Source: Lottia gigantea (Eukaryota > Mollusca > Gastropoda > Lottiidae). Taken from it: a DNA stretch of 64,000 nucleotides. The notes below the pieces were generated by a model. It did not search any database, was not told the origin of the DNA, and saw only the letters and a program-made list of their open reading frames with translations. Position numbers and translations under genes: made by a program. The stretch lies in the NCBI RefSeq assembly GCF_000327385.1, contig NW_008708986.1, positions 3,769,124 to 3,833,123 of the forward strand, in the 5' to 3' direction. The stretch's first letter is position 1, and the number at the start of each line of letters is the position of its first letter. Below, in pieces: positions 54,926 to 64,000 of the stretch.

Positions 54926-56918
54926 TTATTGTGTGTTTTCTGTGGCTAACTGGAGTGTGGGATAAATATGTTTCACCATTCCTTCTTTAACCATTTCCTC
55001 TTCTATTATCAAGGGTGTTGGGGTAGTGTTCTCCCTATTTTGCGTATGTCCGCTAACAGCTTTAGCTGACACCCTCTTTCGTATGACTTCATACTGGATA
55101 GAGTCACCTTCTTTGTTCTTATACCGTTTGGCTGAGTGGTGGAGTTTAGATCGGACACATAGTACGATACACGATATGATAAAAATACTCCCAATGAAAA
55201 GCCCTATCCCTGTTGATAAAAAATGCCAATGGGGCCATGGTTTGTCCTCTACTAATACATCATGAGTTTTATGTAATGTGGAAATGAGGGAGGTAATAGG
55301 TATTTGTTTTATATCGCGAAGACGGTCCGGCAGGGAAGGGATGGAAGTATTAGGAAAAGCAGAGCGCAATGGTTGCCATAAATGGATGCGTGATAATTTG
55401 AAACGAGTTTTGAGACTCTGAAATGATTGCTGTGAATGAAAACGACTTTCTTTTGAAAATAAGGCGAAAGAGTAAGGAGTGCATTGGAAGCGGAACATGT
55501 CATGTTTAACTTGATTAGCTCGAGGGGTGGGTGAGCCGTAATTTGAAAATCGTTATTGAACAATTTCTGGTTATATAACGAGAAATGAAGGGGTTCACGG
55601 ATAGCGATAGCCCAGACACCGTCTACTAAATAAGTAGCTTTGGGAAAGACTGTTTTTGGTTGCACTGTGATATTACAAACTTTATTGGTTAGCTTATGGT
55701 TTTTCATGAAAAGGGCCGTAATACAAAGTTTACTTAAATTGATGGGGTAAAGAAGACTCTAAACAGAACAAAAACGAAGAAGTTTATAGGAACAGCGGTC
55801 AACTTCGCCCGGTTGTAAAAGGGCAAATAGCGTTCGTTCCGTGTTTACAGCGCAATATTGACTTTCAAGTTCATATAGCGCAACCATTGTTTTAAGGTCA
55901 TTCGTATCATTAGTAACGCGTTTCGAATTAAATGGGATAGGTAAATTATGAGCTTGAAAGATTTGGAGTTTACGATTAGAGTCAAGTAAGGGTATATTAA
56001 ATATTATCAATAAAGTATCCGACGATAACACCGCAGAACATGTTAAAAATTTGTAATACTTCCAAAGGTCAACGACTGGATCCACAGGTAAATGAACTGA
56101 ATTGGGTAAGTGTGAACTAATCGTAGCTAACAACGACTTAAGGTCAGTGGGCGAAATTGTACTCGGAGAAATATGCCCAAGAGATAACATATTTAATTGT
56201 AGGTGGTCGAAATAGTGTAGTCCCTGAACAACAAGATTTTGCAATTCGGTTTAGTTAATTTTATATGATTATTGGAGAAATCCTTTGATCTTGTTAACTT
56301 CTTGAGTAATATTAGTTAAGAGGCTATCAACATGGGTTTCGAAAGATTTTAAATTGTAAACTAATGCGTTAATTGACGCTCTATTCTTGGCAATTTCTAT
56401 TTTTGAAGTATTTAGAATAGAAAGACTTTTATCAAGGACATGGATAATATCGCTTTGTTTCGCAGCTAGTCTATTTATATTAACATTAATAACATGTAAA
56501 TCTGATTTGGAAACCGTGCCGAATAGAAAACTTAAAGCTTTGCCCACAATGGGCAGAAGTGCTCGACGAGGTCGCTTGCTATGCAATAAAGTGTATTGCG
56601 AGGCACGAAGTATCAAGTCGTCATACTGCTTGTGGACAATACGAATTTGTTGCAAATTAACGGATAATAATTTGGTAAAGAAGATATCTTCGGTTTGGGT
56701 TGAATAATTATGAATAACTTTATATAATGAGGAAAATGCCTTGGGCGCGTCCGTCTTAAGAGAGGAGATGAAACTTTGGGAGGGTTAACAAATGTTACCA
56801 GCCAGCGTGATCGTGACAAACTAAACTCGCTTATAGGTCGAAAGATGACATTTTCATAAATATGAAAACTGTCGCTCAAGCCAAACAGTATAAATGCAAA
56901 AAGAAGGGAATTTCTCAT
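54926..56918 (-). pseudogene. Gypsy-env envelope glycoprotein gene (fossil)
   Basis: It starts with a signal peptide (MRNSLLFAFILFGLSDSFHI). Further on, KRPRRALLPIVGKALSFLFG combines a furin-type cleavage site with a hydrophobic fusion-peptide-like segment. A heptad-rich stretch follows (NINRLAAKQSDIIHVLDKSL). Near the C-terminus a long hydrophobic anchor (STGIGLFIGSIFIISCIVLC) precedes a basic cytoplasmic tail. This is the plan of F-type envelope proteins of errantiviruses and related invertebrate elements. Broken fossil. Confidence 0.8.
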
Positions 56919-57027
56919 CTTCCTATTATAAAAAAAATAAGATCATATTAATAATCAACTCAACATACATAAAAATGGGACTAAAATGGGTCATAACTAT
57001 TTACATTGAATATAATACAGATGAAGC

Positions 57028-57507
57028 TTAATTATTGTCGAGCATGCCAAGACTACCCGAAAGTAAATTTTTCAAATCCGTGTTCTTAGGTTGAGATTCC
57101 TTTGTCTTGTCTATCAAAACCGAGTTAACAGTGTCATCACCGCCAGGATTCGTTTGGGATTCATTATCCTTTGACAACAACGTAATCACGGGGCTGATCG
57201 GTAATTGTGAACTTACTAGAGTATCAACCTCCATAGTTTCGACCGCAGAATTTTCCGGCGACAGGGGTCGAGTAGCGCGAATGCGATTGGCCAACTCCAT
57301 AAGAGGTATATCATCTTCAGAAGATGAATTAGCACGAGTGTGGCGAGATGCCTTTACTAAATCAAACAAGTCATCATCCTCTGTGGCACTTCCATCACTG
57401 GAAGAATCGCTTGAGCTTTCGGGGGTTACAACGTAATTAGCATTTCGATGACGATGATCATCGTCGGGTTTGGGAATCTCCCAATTCTCAATATTGGCTA
57501 GACGCAA
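57028..57507 (-). CDS. Gypsy-env acidic C-terminal tail of pol
   Basis: 159 residues rich in Asp, Glu and Ser (SSSDSSSDGSATEDDDLFDL, SSSEDDIPLMELANRI) between integrase and envelope. It most likely forms the tail of the pol protein or a small linker frame. No known domain was recognised. It belongs to a fossil element. Confidence 0.4.
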   Translation of the reverse strand: MRLANIENWEIPKPDDDHRHRNANYVVTPESSSDSSSDGSATEDDDLFDLVKASRHTRANSSSEDDIPLMELANRIRATRPLSPENSAVETMEVDTLVSSQLPISPVITLLSKDNESQTNPGGDDTVNSVLIDKTKESQPKNTDLKNLLSGSLGMLDNN

Positions 57508-57611
57508 ATCCTCTGCATGAGATTTAGTTGTAGTGCCGTCTAATTGATTTTTTATGATAAATGAAAGTGGCGATCTATTATTCTATAGTATGGTTTCCAT
57601 TTGCCCTGGAG

Positions 57612-58800
57612 TTAACTTGTGCGCAAGTGATTTTTAACATAAACTGGATCACCTACTTGAAAATTAACCGATTTGGAGTTTGTATCGGCGTATTTAGCTT
57701 GACGGCGTTTAGCTTTCTTTAGGTTTTGGTGAACTAACATAAAGGATTTATGTTGATTTTCAAGCGCAATTTTGTGAAAATCTTTCCCTAAATATTTCCG
57801 TCGGGGTTTTAACAGGTTATCGATAGGGAGCACGACATCGCGATTATACAAAAGATAAAATGGAGAGAAACGTGAAGATTCACTAATATTAAAACGGACG
57901 GCTGCTAAAGTTTGGTTGAGGTACAAATCCCAAGTATCAAGCTTATTTTCCATTTTCTTGGAGAGAACGTCATGGATGGTGCGATGAAATCGTTCTACCT
58001 TGGCATTACTCTGTGGATGGTAGTATGAGGTAGTAACGTGGCTAATGTTTAATTCCGCCAAAGTTTCGTGCATAATTTTGTTCTCGTTTTCTGTTCCGTT
58101 TTCAGTGACTAATTGAAGGGGTGTTCCAAAACGAGGAAAATTTTCTTCTAAAAGGAGATGAGCGACATTTGCGGCAGATTTATCTTTGACTGGGAAAGCT
58201 TCTGGCCATCCACTATACCAGTCAACAAAAGAAATGATATACTTATTTCCGGAGAGAGAGATAGGATAAGGACCGGAAAGGTCAAGGGATATTTTTGCAA
58301 ATGGGTAAGGGGGAATGTCCGTTTCCTGTAGTGGTGGTTTGATTTTCTGCAGGGAGCGCGTTTGACATGGTACGCACTCATATTGAGACATATTGATAAA
58401 TTGGGCCAGTAATATTTTTTTGCAATCATGCTATATGTTTTATCGATACCAAGATGAAATAAGTTATGATATTGTTTAAGAATTTCGTTCTTTAGGTGAA
58501 CAGAGACATAGAGTCGAGGAGTGGGTTCGGTATCGCCATGCGAAAGGTAATGCAGAGTATTGTTGATGAGAATGTATTTGTTATGGATGGCGGGGACTTC
58601 CTTTTCGCCTTCTAACTGGGAGATAATTTTAGACATTTCTTTATCTTTGGATTGCTCAGAAAGCATGTCACAACCTTCAACGGTGATGTCCTCCTGTTCA
58701 GACGATGCAGGGGATACCTCACATTTCACAAATTCTTTAAATCTATTAGAGTTTATTGCGTTAATTTCGAATGTGTGATCATTTATATCGGGTTCTTCCT
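57612..58800 (-). pseudogene. Gypsy-env integrase region (fossil)
   Basis: The zinc-binding segment (HNLFHLGIDKTYSMIAKKYY with a CxxC partner) leads into the core: FAKISLDLSGPYP (first D), LQLVTENGTENEN (second acidic region) and SYYHPQSNAKVERFHRTIHD (E region). The C-terminal FQVGDPVYVKNH closes the domain. The family match is firm. Fossil. Confidence 0.85.
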
Positions 58801-60379
58801 CATGCGTTGGGGAAGCAGGATTTGGATTTTGGGATATACGGCTAAGAAAATCGGCTATAACGTTTTGTTTTCCTGGAAGATATTCAATAGCGCAATTATA
58901 GCCAGTAATGTAGAGAGCCCAAAGTTGAATTTTCTTATTTTGCATAGGCGAATCTAAGATATATTTCAAAGGTTTATGATCTGTTCTTATCACGAATTGG
59001 GCGTCATGCAGGTAATAATCATATTTTTGGAGAGCGTAATGTATGGCATAGCATTCTTTTTCGATAGTAGACCAACGAGTTTGCGTGTCGGACAATTTAT
59101 GCGAAAGGAGATATATAGGGGATTCAATTTCTTTGCCACCAGCAGTTGTTTGAGTTTGAACTAAACAAGCTCCTATACTATAGTTACTTGTATCCGTATA
59201 AAGAGTGTACGGTTTATTGGGATCGGGGTAAGTTAACAAAGGAATGGAGGTAAGATGATCTTTCAGTTTCTGAAACGCTAAACGACATACCCTATTTCAT
59301 TCAAATTTAACACGTTTTCTCGTTAACGCTCTTAAAGGTTCCGCGATTTGAGAGAAGTTCGGAATGAACCGGCGATAATAACCGCACATTCCAATAAAGC
59401 TACGAATGTCTTTAACCGAGCGTGGTTCCTGAAGATCATTAATGGCACTTACTTTTGCGGGATCGGGTTTAATACCATTCGGTGTAATAATGAAGCCTAA
59501 ATAGTCATCAGGATTTGCCAGTATCCAGACTTTAAATCCAATATGGAAAAATAAGACTTATTATGAAGCTGTGAAAGAATGTCGTCAATCAATGGCAGGG
59601 GGTAGGAGTTGGGTTTTGTAATTTGATTGAGCTTTCGGAAATCGACACAAAAATGCTTAGAACCGTCCTTTTTCCAACAATGACGATTTGAAAACTCCAT
59701 GGTGATTGAGAGGGACGTATGACTTTGGCATCGAGCATTTCATCTAGTGCATTATCAACAGTGGCGCGTTGGTTTATAGGAGTGCGGTACGGTCTCATTT
59801 TTATGGGTGGGTGAGAACCGGTATTGATATTCATCTTGCAGTCTCTGTTTGGGTTAACTCTAAATCCGTCTTTGCAAATAAATCTTGATTTTTAGTTAGA
59901 AAGTCGTGCATTAAAGAGCTATGTTCAGGCGGGACATTTATTTTATCAACATCATTGGTCATAGATGGCTGAGAATTAATGGAGGAAATTTCATCGAGCG
60001 CATTCACAGAATTAGATTCAACATTTTCTACACGACCTACTACACAGCCTTTACGCAAATAAAACGTCCTATTAGTGGTGTTAGTTAAAGCAAGCGTAAA
60101 TTTATTATGAGGTTTCGCAACATTTAATTTTAATCCAGGTTGGTGGCATAGAAAGCCTTGATCCACGGGAGTAATTACATACAAACTCGAAATTGTTAAA
60201 TTGGCGACACTTTTGACTCTAGCGGCACACATTACTGATTGTTGAGGTTTGATTTTAACAGGAGTTGTTAAGCGTAGGATAGAGGAAATGTGTGCGTCCT
60301 GAACTAACGGGATATACTCGTTGTTAACACGTAAACAACCTAAATCATAGTACAATCGAACACCGTGTATAGCAGTCAA
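58800..60379 (-). pseudogene. Gypsy-env reverse transcriptase and RNase H region (fossil)
   Basis: RT: MRPYRTPINQRATVDNALDE, HFCVDFRKLNQITKPNSYPL and SILDLKSGYWQI. RNase H: YTLYTDTSNYSIGACLVQ, WSTIEKECYAIHYALQKYDY and FVIRTDHKPLKYIL. The pre-RT stretch (59831-60379) links the protease to RT. These are standard gypsy motifs in order. Fossil. Confidence 0.88.
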
Positions 60380-60400
60380 TCACGTCCTAGAATAAAATTT

Positions 60401-60685
60401 CTATTTATATTTGAACCAAAATAAAAATTTGCGGGTTAGCGCCGTATTGCCTAGCCGAAAAGACAAATTAATATACCCATGAGTGACTAAAGATCCGCCG
60501 TTAACAGATTGCAATCCAATGTCCGTCTGAAGCAAGGAAGGCTTATTTGGAAGTTTAGTATAAACGTTATGATTGATGATACTGCAATCGGCACCACTAT
60601 CAATAAGTGAGCGATAACGTTGTTTACTCAGTTTAAGAAGACAAGAACTTGGATTTTGGGATAAATTTAAATTGAAAATTGGCAT
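60401..60685 (-). pseudogene. Gypsy-env aspartic protease region (fossil)
   Basis: YRSLIDSGADCSIINHNVYT carries the DSGA active-site motif of retropepsins, followed by GLQSVNGGSLVTHGYINLSF. It lies between the zinc-knuckle part of gag and RT, as expected. Confidence 0.85.
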
Positions 60686-60737
60686 ATTATTGGATGAGCT
60701 CTTTTCATTAGCTTCAACATGAAAAGAGCTTTTTAGT

Positions 60738-61724
60738 TTAAAGGTTGACTTGGGTACTAGGAGCGACCTTTTTGATTAAACGTTGGGCGGGAGTATTGCT
60801 GTTGGAATGACGGTTTAAATGAACAGTTGCGGCTGCTGTGCCCTGGGTTATTACAAGTCCAACACACGATTGACCGATGTGGATTTGGAAAAGTAGACAC
60901 TCTTTGATTAGAGTGAAAAGAGCGTGTGGGAGCATGATGATCCGTGGCATTTGTTGAAAAGGTATTGACATGACCACGTGGACGCTGGTTAGAATGGCAG
61001 TCATTTGATCAATGGCCAAAACGATTGCAATGAGAGCATCGACGTTGTGGTCCGACATGATCTACTTCCATGGGTTCGGAGTAGCGTGTATTGTCGATGG
61101 GGAATGCGTCAGACCTGAGAGCAAAGCGAGACCGAATATTTTGTTCTCCCATAGCGCTAACAACGGCTGTCTGAAGAGTTGCTGGGTTTTCTCTAAGTAA
61201 TTTAAGTTTGAGATAATCTTTACTGAGTCCGTTTATAAATATTGTAATAAGCTGGCGTTGGACAGGGACGAGGTCTATTTCAGAAGACGAATAGGCTTTC
61301 GAAGCTAAAGTTAATAACCGTTCGGCAAAGATTTGCACATTTTCCTCACTCTAGCAGTTTGTAATATAACAAGGGCATGTTGAGCATCTGTTATGGTATC
61401 AAAGCGCGTTGCTAATTCCCTTTTTACTTGTCCCCAAGAACTATGGGCGTGTTCTGGTAAATATCTAGCCAAAAAATCGCTGACTGTACTAGAACTTGTT
61501 TGATAAGCTATATATTTAATTTTAGCGTCTGGTATATCAGCCAATAATGCATACTTTTGGATGCTTTTTATCCAATCGGAATAATGTTTTGGATCACCGG
61601 CAAAATGGTCTACGAGGTGGGAAACGCCATGATGTTTTAAAGTAGTGGACAAACCTATCAATTCCCCAGTTAAATTTTGGAATAACGTACTAATATCGGA
61701 CTCCGTAGCCATGATACAGAACAA
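60738..61724 (-). pseudogene. Gypsy-env gag region (fossil)
   Basis: It starts MATESDISTLFQNL. The capsid-like part has LVDHFAGDPKHYSDWIKSIQ and SSWGQVKRELATRFDTIT, then LITIFINGLSKDYLKLKLL. A CSHCNRFGH zinc-knuckle start and further Cys/His-rich sequence follow. This is the structural protein of the particle. Fossil. Confidence 0.82.
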
Positions 61725-61897
61725 AAGAAGAATTTCGTACCTCGTATTTCAAGTCTGAAAGTAATTGGATTGTCCACCACTCAATTTTCTTGTAGGATTT
61801 ACATCGCATTCACGTTGTGAGACTGGTCACGGGCATCAATTAGTCATATGTAACACATAAGACTATGGTTGTTTCATAACATTTATTCTTGGTCATC

Positions 61898-62430
61898 TGT
61901 CTACAGGTTACAACAGCTAACTAATAGGTTACAACATCTAACTCATAGGTTACAACATCTAGGTTATCTTGGTCACGTGGTCAAGAGGACAAACCACCTT
62001 CCTAGCTGTCAATTTGGGAACTGATCATCTACGTGATCTTTTGCCGGTCTCTTTCAGCCTGAGGATCATCCTTCTTTCTGATTGGTTAAAACCAAATATA
62101 AATATTTCAGCATTAGGATAATCCTCATTTCTGATTTGTTAAAGCCTAATCTAGAAATCTGATTGGCGGATAGGACTTCTTGCATGTTGGTTGTTGATTG
62201 GCTAGGTCTCTGACAATGAGAACGCCGACATGTCCTTGTCCCAGAAACACAAAGTATAATCTTGTTTGTATAAGTTAATTTAGCTGCGCTTAGAACAAAG
62301 AGGGATAAGTGTCAGGGCCGCAAGGTGTTAATAACTTTAGACAATAGAAGTTTGATCAAGGTATTAATTGGCTTTCAATGTAAACTATTAGCACCTGCCC
62401 TTATCCATCCTAATGATACATTGTGTAACA
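61898..62430 (-). repeat. Gypsy-env 5' LTR
   Basis: About 533 bases. Internal TAGGTTACAACATCTAACT repeats occur near its 3' (left) end. It lies upstream of gag in coding order, so it is the 5' LTR. Confidence 0.9.
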
Positions 62431-62637
62431 TGGTTTAGTAATCCCATCATGTGTGCGTTTCCTGGTAACAGGAATCTGATTATTAGGAAGGCCTTGTACA
62501 GCATTCAACGATGTAAAGGCAGTGCACATCTTCTCAATATTTTGAGAAATCAAGTTCTAAAAGTTTGTCTTCCTCTGTAGTAGAAAGCACATCAGCCGAG
62601 ACGGCTGTATGTGACTTGCGTAAACTCGCCATTGCTG
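62431..62637 (-). pseudogene. Possible DIRS gag, N-terminal part (fossil)
   Basis: An ATG in good context (GCAATGGCG) at about 62629 opens MASLRKSHTAVSADVLSTTE; nearby frames give EKMCTAFTSLNAVQGLPNNQ. It lies about 250 bases inside the DIRS right terminal repeat and on the strand of the DIRS genes, so it is probably the start of the gag whose rest lies at 52512-53100. No domain is recognised, so this rests on position. Confidence 0.4.
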
Positions 62638-62883
62638 GAGTAGAACTTTGTCAGCAATATTGGCCGTATGTCCAAAAAACGTAAAAAAGTTTATAAAAGG
62701 ACGTGAAATTGTGTTATAACCTGGAGCGAAAGTTTCTAACTCACATACCAAACGACTTATTATAAAATAGAGTCTATTTTATAACAAATATCAAAGGATT
62801 ATTTCGATAAAAATTTATGAGATAAAAGATTTTGTGTTCTATAGCGAAGCACGCCGAAAACTGACATCTACTGCGCATGCCTT

Positions 62884-62929
62884 ATCTCACATGGTTTCCG
62901 GAGTAACGTAGCAATAGTGTGAAGTAGAA
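62884..62929. repeat. DIRS right inverted terminal repeat
   Basis: Inverse copy of 46187-46232 with two mismatches in 46 bases. On the minus strand it begins TTCTACTTCACACTATTGCT. It is followed inward by AAGGCATGCGCAGT, which also occurs in the palindrome at about 46009. Confidence 0.8.
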
Positions 62930-64000
62930 TTCGCTAACCGAGATTATAAAATCAAAAATGGCGACTCATTCGAGTCGAGTAGAGAAAAAAATAGTAGTTC
63001 GACCGCATTCAACGTATGTATTATAGTAGGATGGCACTGTTTTACACGACTGCCAATCTCATTAAACAAACCATGTAGGCTATCCGAACAGCAAAATGAA
63101 ACCTGAAATCCAAACGTCATTTTGGTCATCGTGTTCAAACCACACCCTCGTTAGTCATCCTTCCTCAAGACCGTGGTAATACAGGTGATAAAAATTACAT
63201 ATTCATAGTTAAATATTGTCGAATCAAAATGGCCCCTGCAGTCTGGTAGTAAAATTGAGGTCAACCAAACCATATCACTCGTTTTAATTCTTTCTTTGCG
63301 AACGAAAACAAAATGAAAGCAGTGTGCCATTAGGCCTACATATTTGATTTATATGGACAGTAGAGAATTGAGTAAGATTTTCGGCAAAGAGTTAAAGCCG
63401 GGAGAAAATCAAATCTTACTTTGGAATATTTACTTGGAAAGAATGTATTCTTATCTCTTCAAACGAAGTGTAGTGGGCTTAGTTTAATACGGGTCAATAA
63501 GAAGTGAAGTGGTGGTCGATGAAAAAAAAGAAAAAATAGATATGAGATATAGTGATAGAGAAAGGGAAGGTAATGCTCGGTTATAGGGTATAGAGTTGAG
63601 AATTTTAAGAGGATTGTTGTTGAAAAAAGTTGGTCGATCACTGAAATTCATGAAAATGAGCAAAAAAAGTTGAGATATTGGCTGTAACTTAAGTTAGCTT
63701 GTTGTTTTGTTTGGATTTTTTTAAGAGAAATATAATTAGGAGATGATCAATACAAAAGTAGTTTTTTGAGCTGGAAACTCTAGTCATAGAGAAAAAAATT
63801 TCAGGGCTGCTATATTCGGTCAAAAAAAATAAATAAAAAAATAAAAAAAGTAATAAATAATAAATTTAGAGTGATTGAGTGCTTACGGACAAGGCAAACG
63901 GATTGTGTTAATCCTTAGGGTTACTTGTTTCTTGTAGGAGTCAGGTGTTTTTGACAGAGAGAAATTGAAGAGAAGAATAGTTCAGTTACATGATATGATC
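62930..64000. other. No gene recognised
   Basis: AT-rich flank with A-runs near 63820. No conserved protein motif, splice-bounded exon or repeat could be supported. Confidence 0.4.

Larger units (their letters stand above)
53735..62430 (-). mobile_element. Envelope-bearing gypsy element (errantivirus-like)
   Basis: About 8.7 kb. LTRs lie at 53735-54257 and 61898-62430 (about 98% alike). On the minus strand they begin TGTTACACAATG and end TAGACA. The polypurine tract AAAGAAAGGGAGGAAT adjoins the left LTR. Gag, protease, reverse transcriptase, RNase H, integrase and an envelope gene follow in retroviral order. LTR similarity indicates a recent insertion. The coding region is broken, roughly ten breaks. 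No matching target duplication was found; the outer flanks differ. Confidence 0.92.
46187..62929 (-). mobile_element. DIRS-type retrotransposon with nested insertions
   Basis: Inverted terminal repeats (46187-46232 and 62884-62929, 46 bp, two mismatches) bound a minus-strand set of DIRS genes: gag pieces, reverse transcriptase, RNase H and a tyrosine recombinase in place of an integrase. Inverted ends plus tyrosine recombinase define DIRS elements. A DNA transposon (46871-50195), a Penelope fragment and an envelope-bearing gypsy element (about 53105-62430) are inserted in it. Without them the element is about 4 kb. Broken fossil, roughly ten breaks. Confidence 0.8.

Noticed and set aside
61890-61897. 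Canonical tRNA primer-binding site beside the gypsy-env 5' LTR
   Set aside because: The sequence just inside the LTR does not begin with the usual TGG, so no tRNA could be named.

Overview
The window is about 64 kb of AT-rich animal DNA that is almost wholly built from transposable elements. Introns with GT..AG borders, LINEs, Penelope, BEL/Pao, DIRS and Polinton elements, the short motif GAGTTATCTCCC, and dispersed GTCCGTCC repeats suggest a lophotrochozoan invertebrate, most likely a mollusc (bivalve or gastropod). This placement is inference from repeat content. No housekeeping gene, rRNA, tRNA or CRISPR array was recognised.

Layout, left to right. (1) 1-2527: 5' part of a LINE on the minus strand, abutting a Polinton fragment (2528-4376) that holds a major capsid gene. 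(2) 4.4-15.4 kb: intergenic or intronic DNA with pearl-like repeats, minisatellites, a MITE, a LINE 3' end, a decayed LINE, and a possible small minus-strand gene with a 37-nt exon. (3) 15451-21413: an incomplete gypsy-like LTR element with 0.9-kb LTRs. (4) 21793-43982: the torn remains of one plus-strand THAP/helix-turn-helix transposase-type gene. Its exon 1 is cut by a young BEL/Pao element (21877-27713, TSD GGTTT). A second BEL/Pao fragment lies at 27.7-29.7 kb. One intron contains an 11.4-kb Polinton (about 30768-42190). A pearl-like repeat and a fragment of an unknown gene interrupt the next exon. (5) 45.9-62.9 kb: a DIRS-type element bounded by inverted terminal repeats. A 3,325-bp DNA transposon sits in its tyrosine recombinase (TSD AATG). 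A Penelope fragment plus an 8.7-kb envelope-bearing gypsy element sit in its gag. (6) 62.9-64 kb: no gene seen.

The Polinton is the most gene-rich object. A rightward virion module (small core protein, major capsid, glycine-rich pVI-like protein, packaging ATPase, unknown protein, penton-like minor capsid) meets a leftward module (protein-primed type DNA polymerase B, membrane protein, fibre-like protein, adenain-like protease remnant, small membrane protein, integrase, PLA2-like domain) tail to tail near 35.34 kb. Nearly every gene starts in a T/A-T-A-A-A-A-(A)-ATG context on both strands, a candidate element-specific promoter/start signal. A 50-base assembly gap and one ambiguous base lie inside the element.

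The virus-like elements look like fossils, several with gene breaks. The closest pairs of LTRs (about 98% alike in the BEL/Pao and envelope-bearing gypsy elements) show that some insertions are recent.
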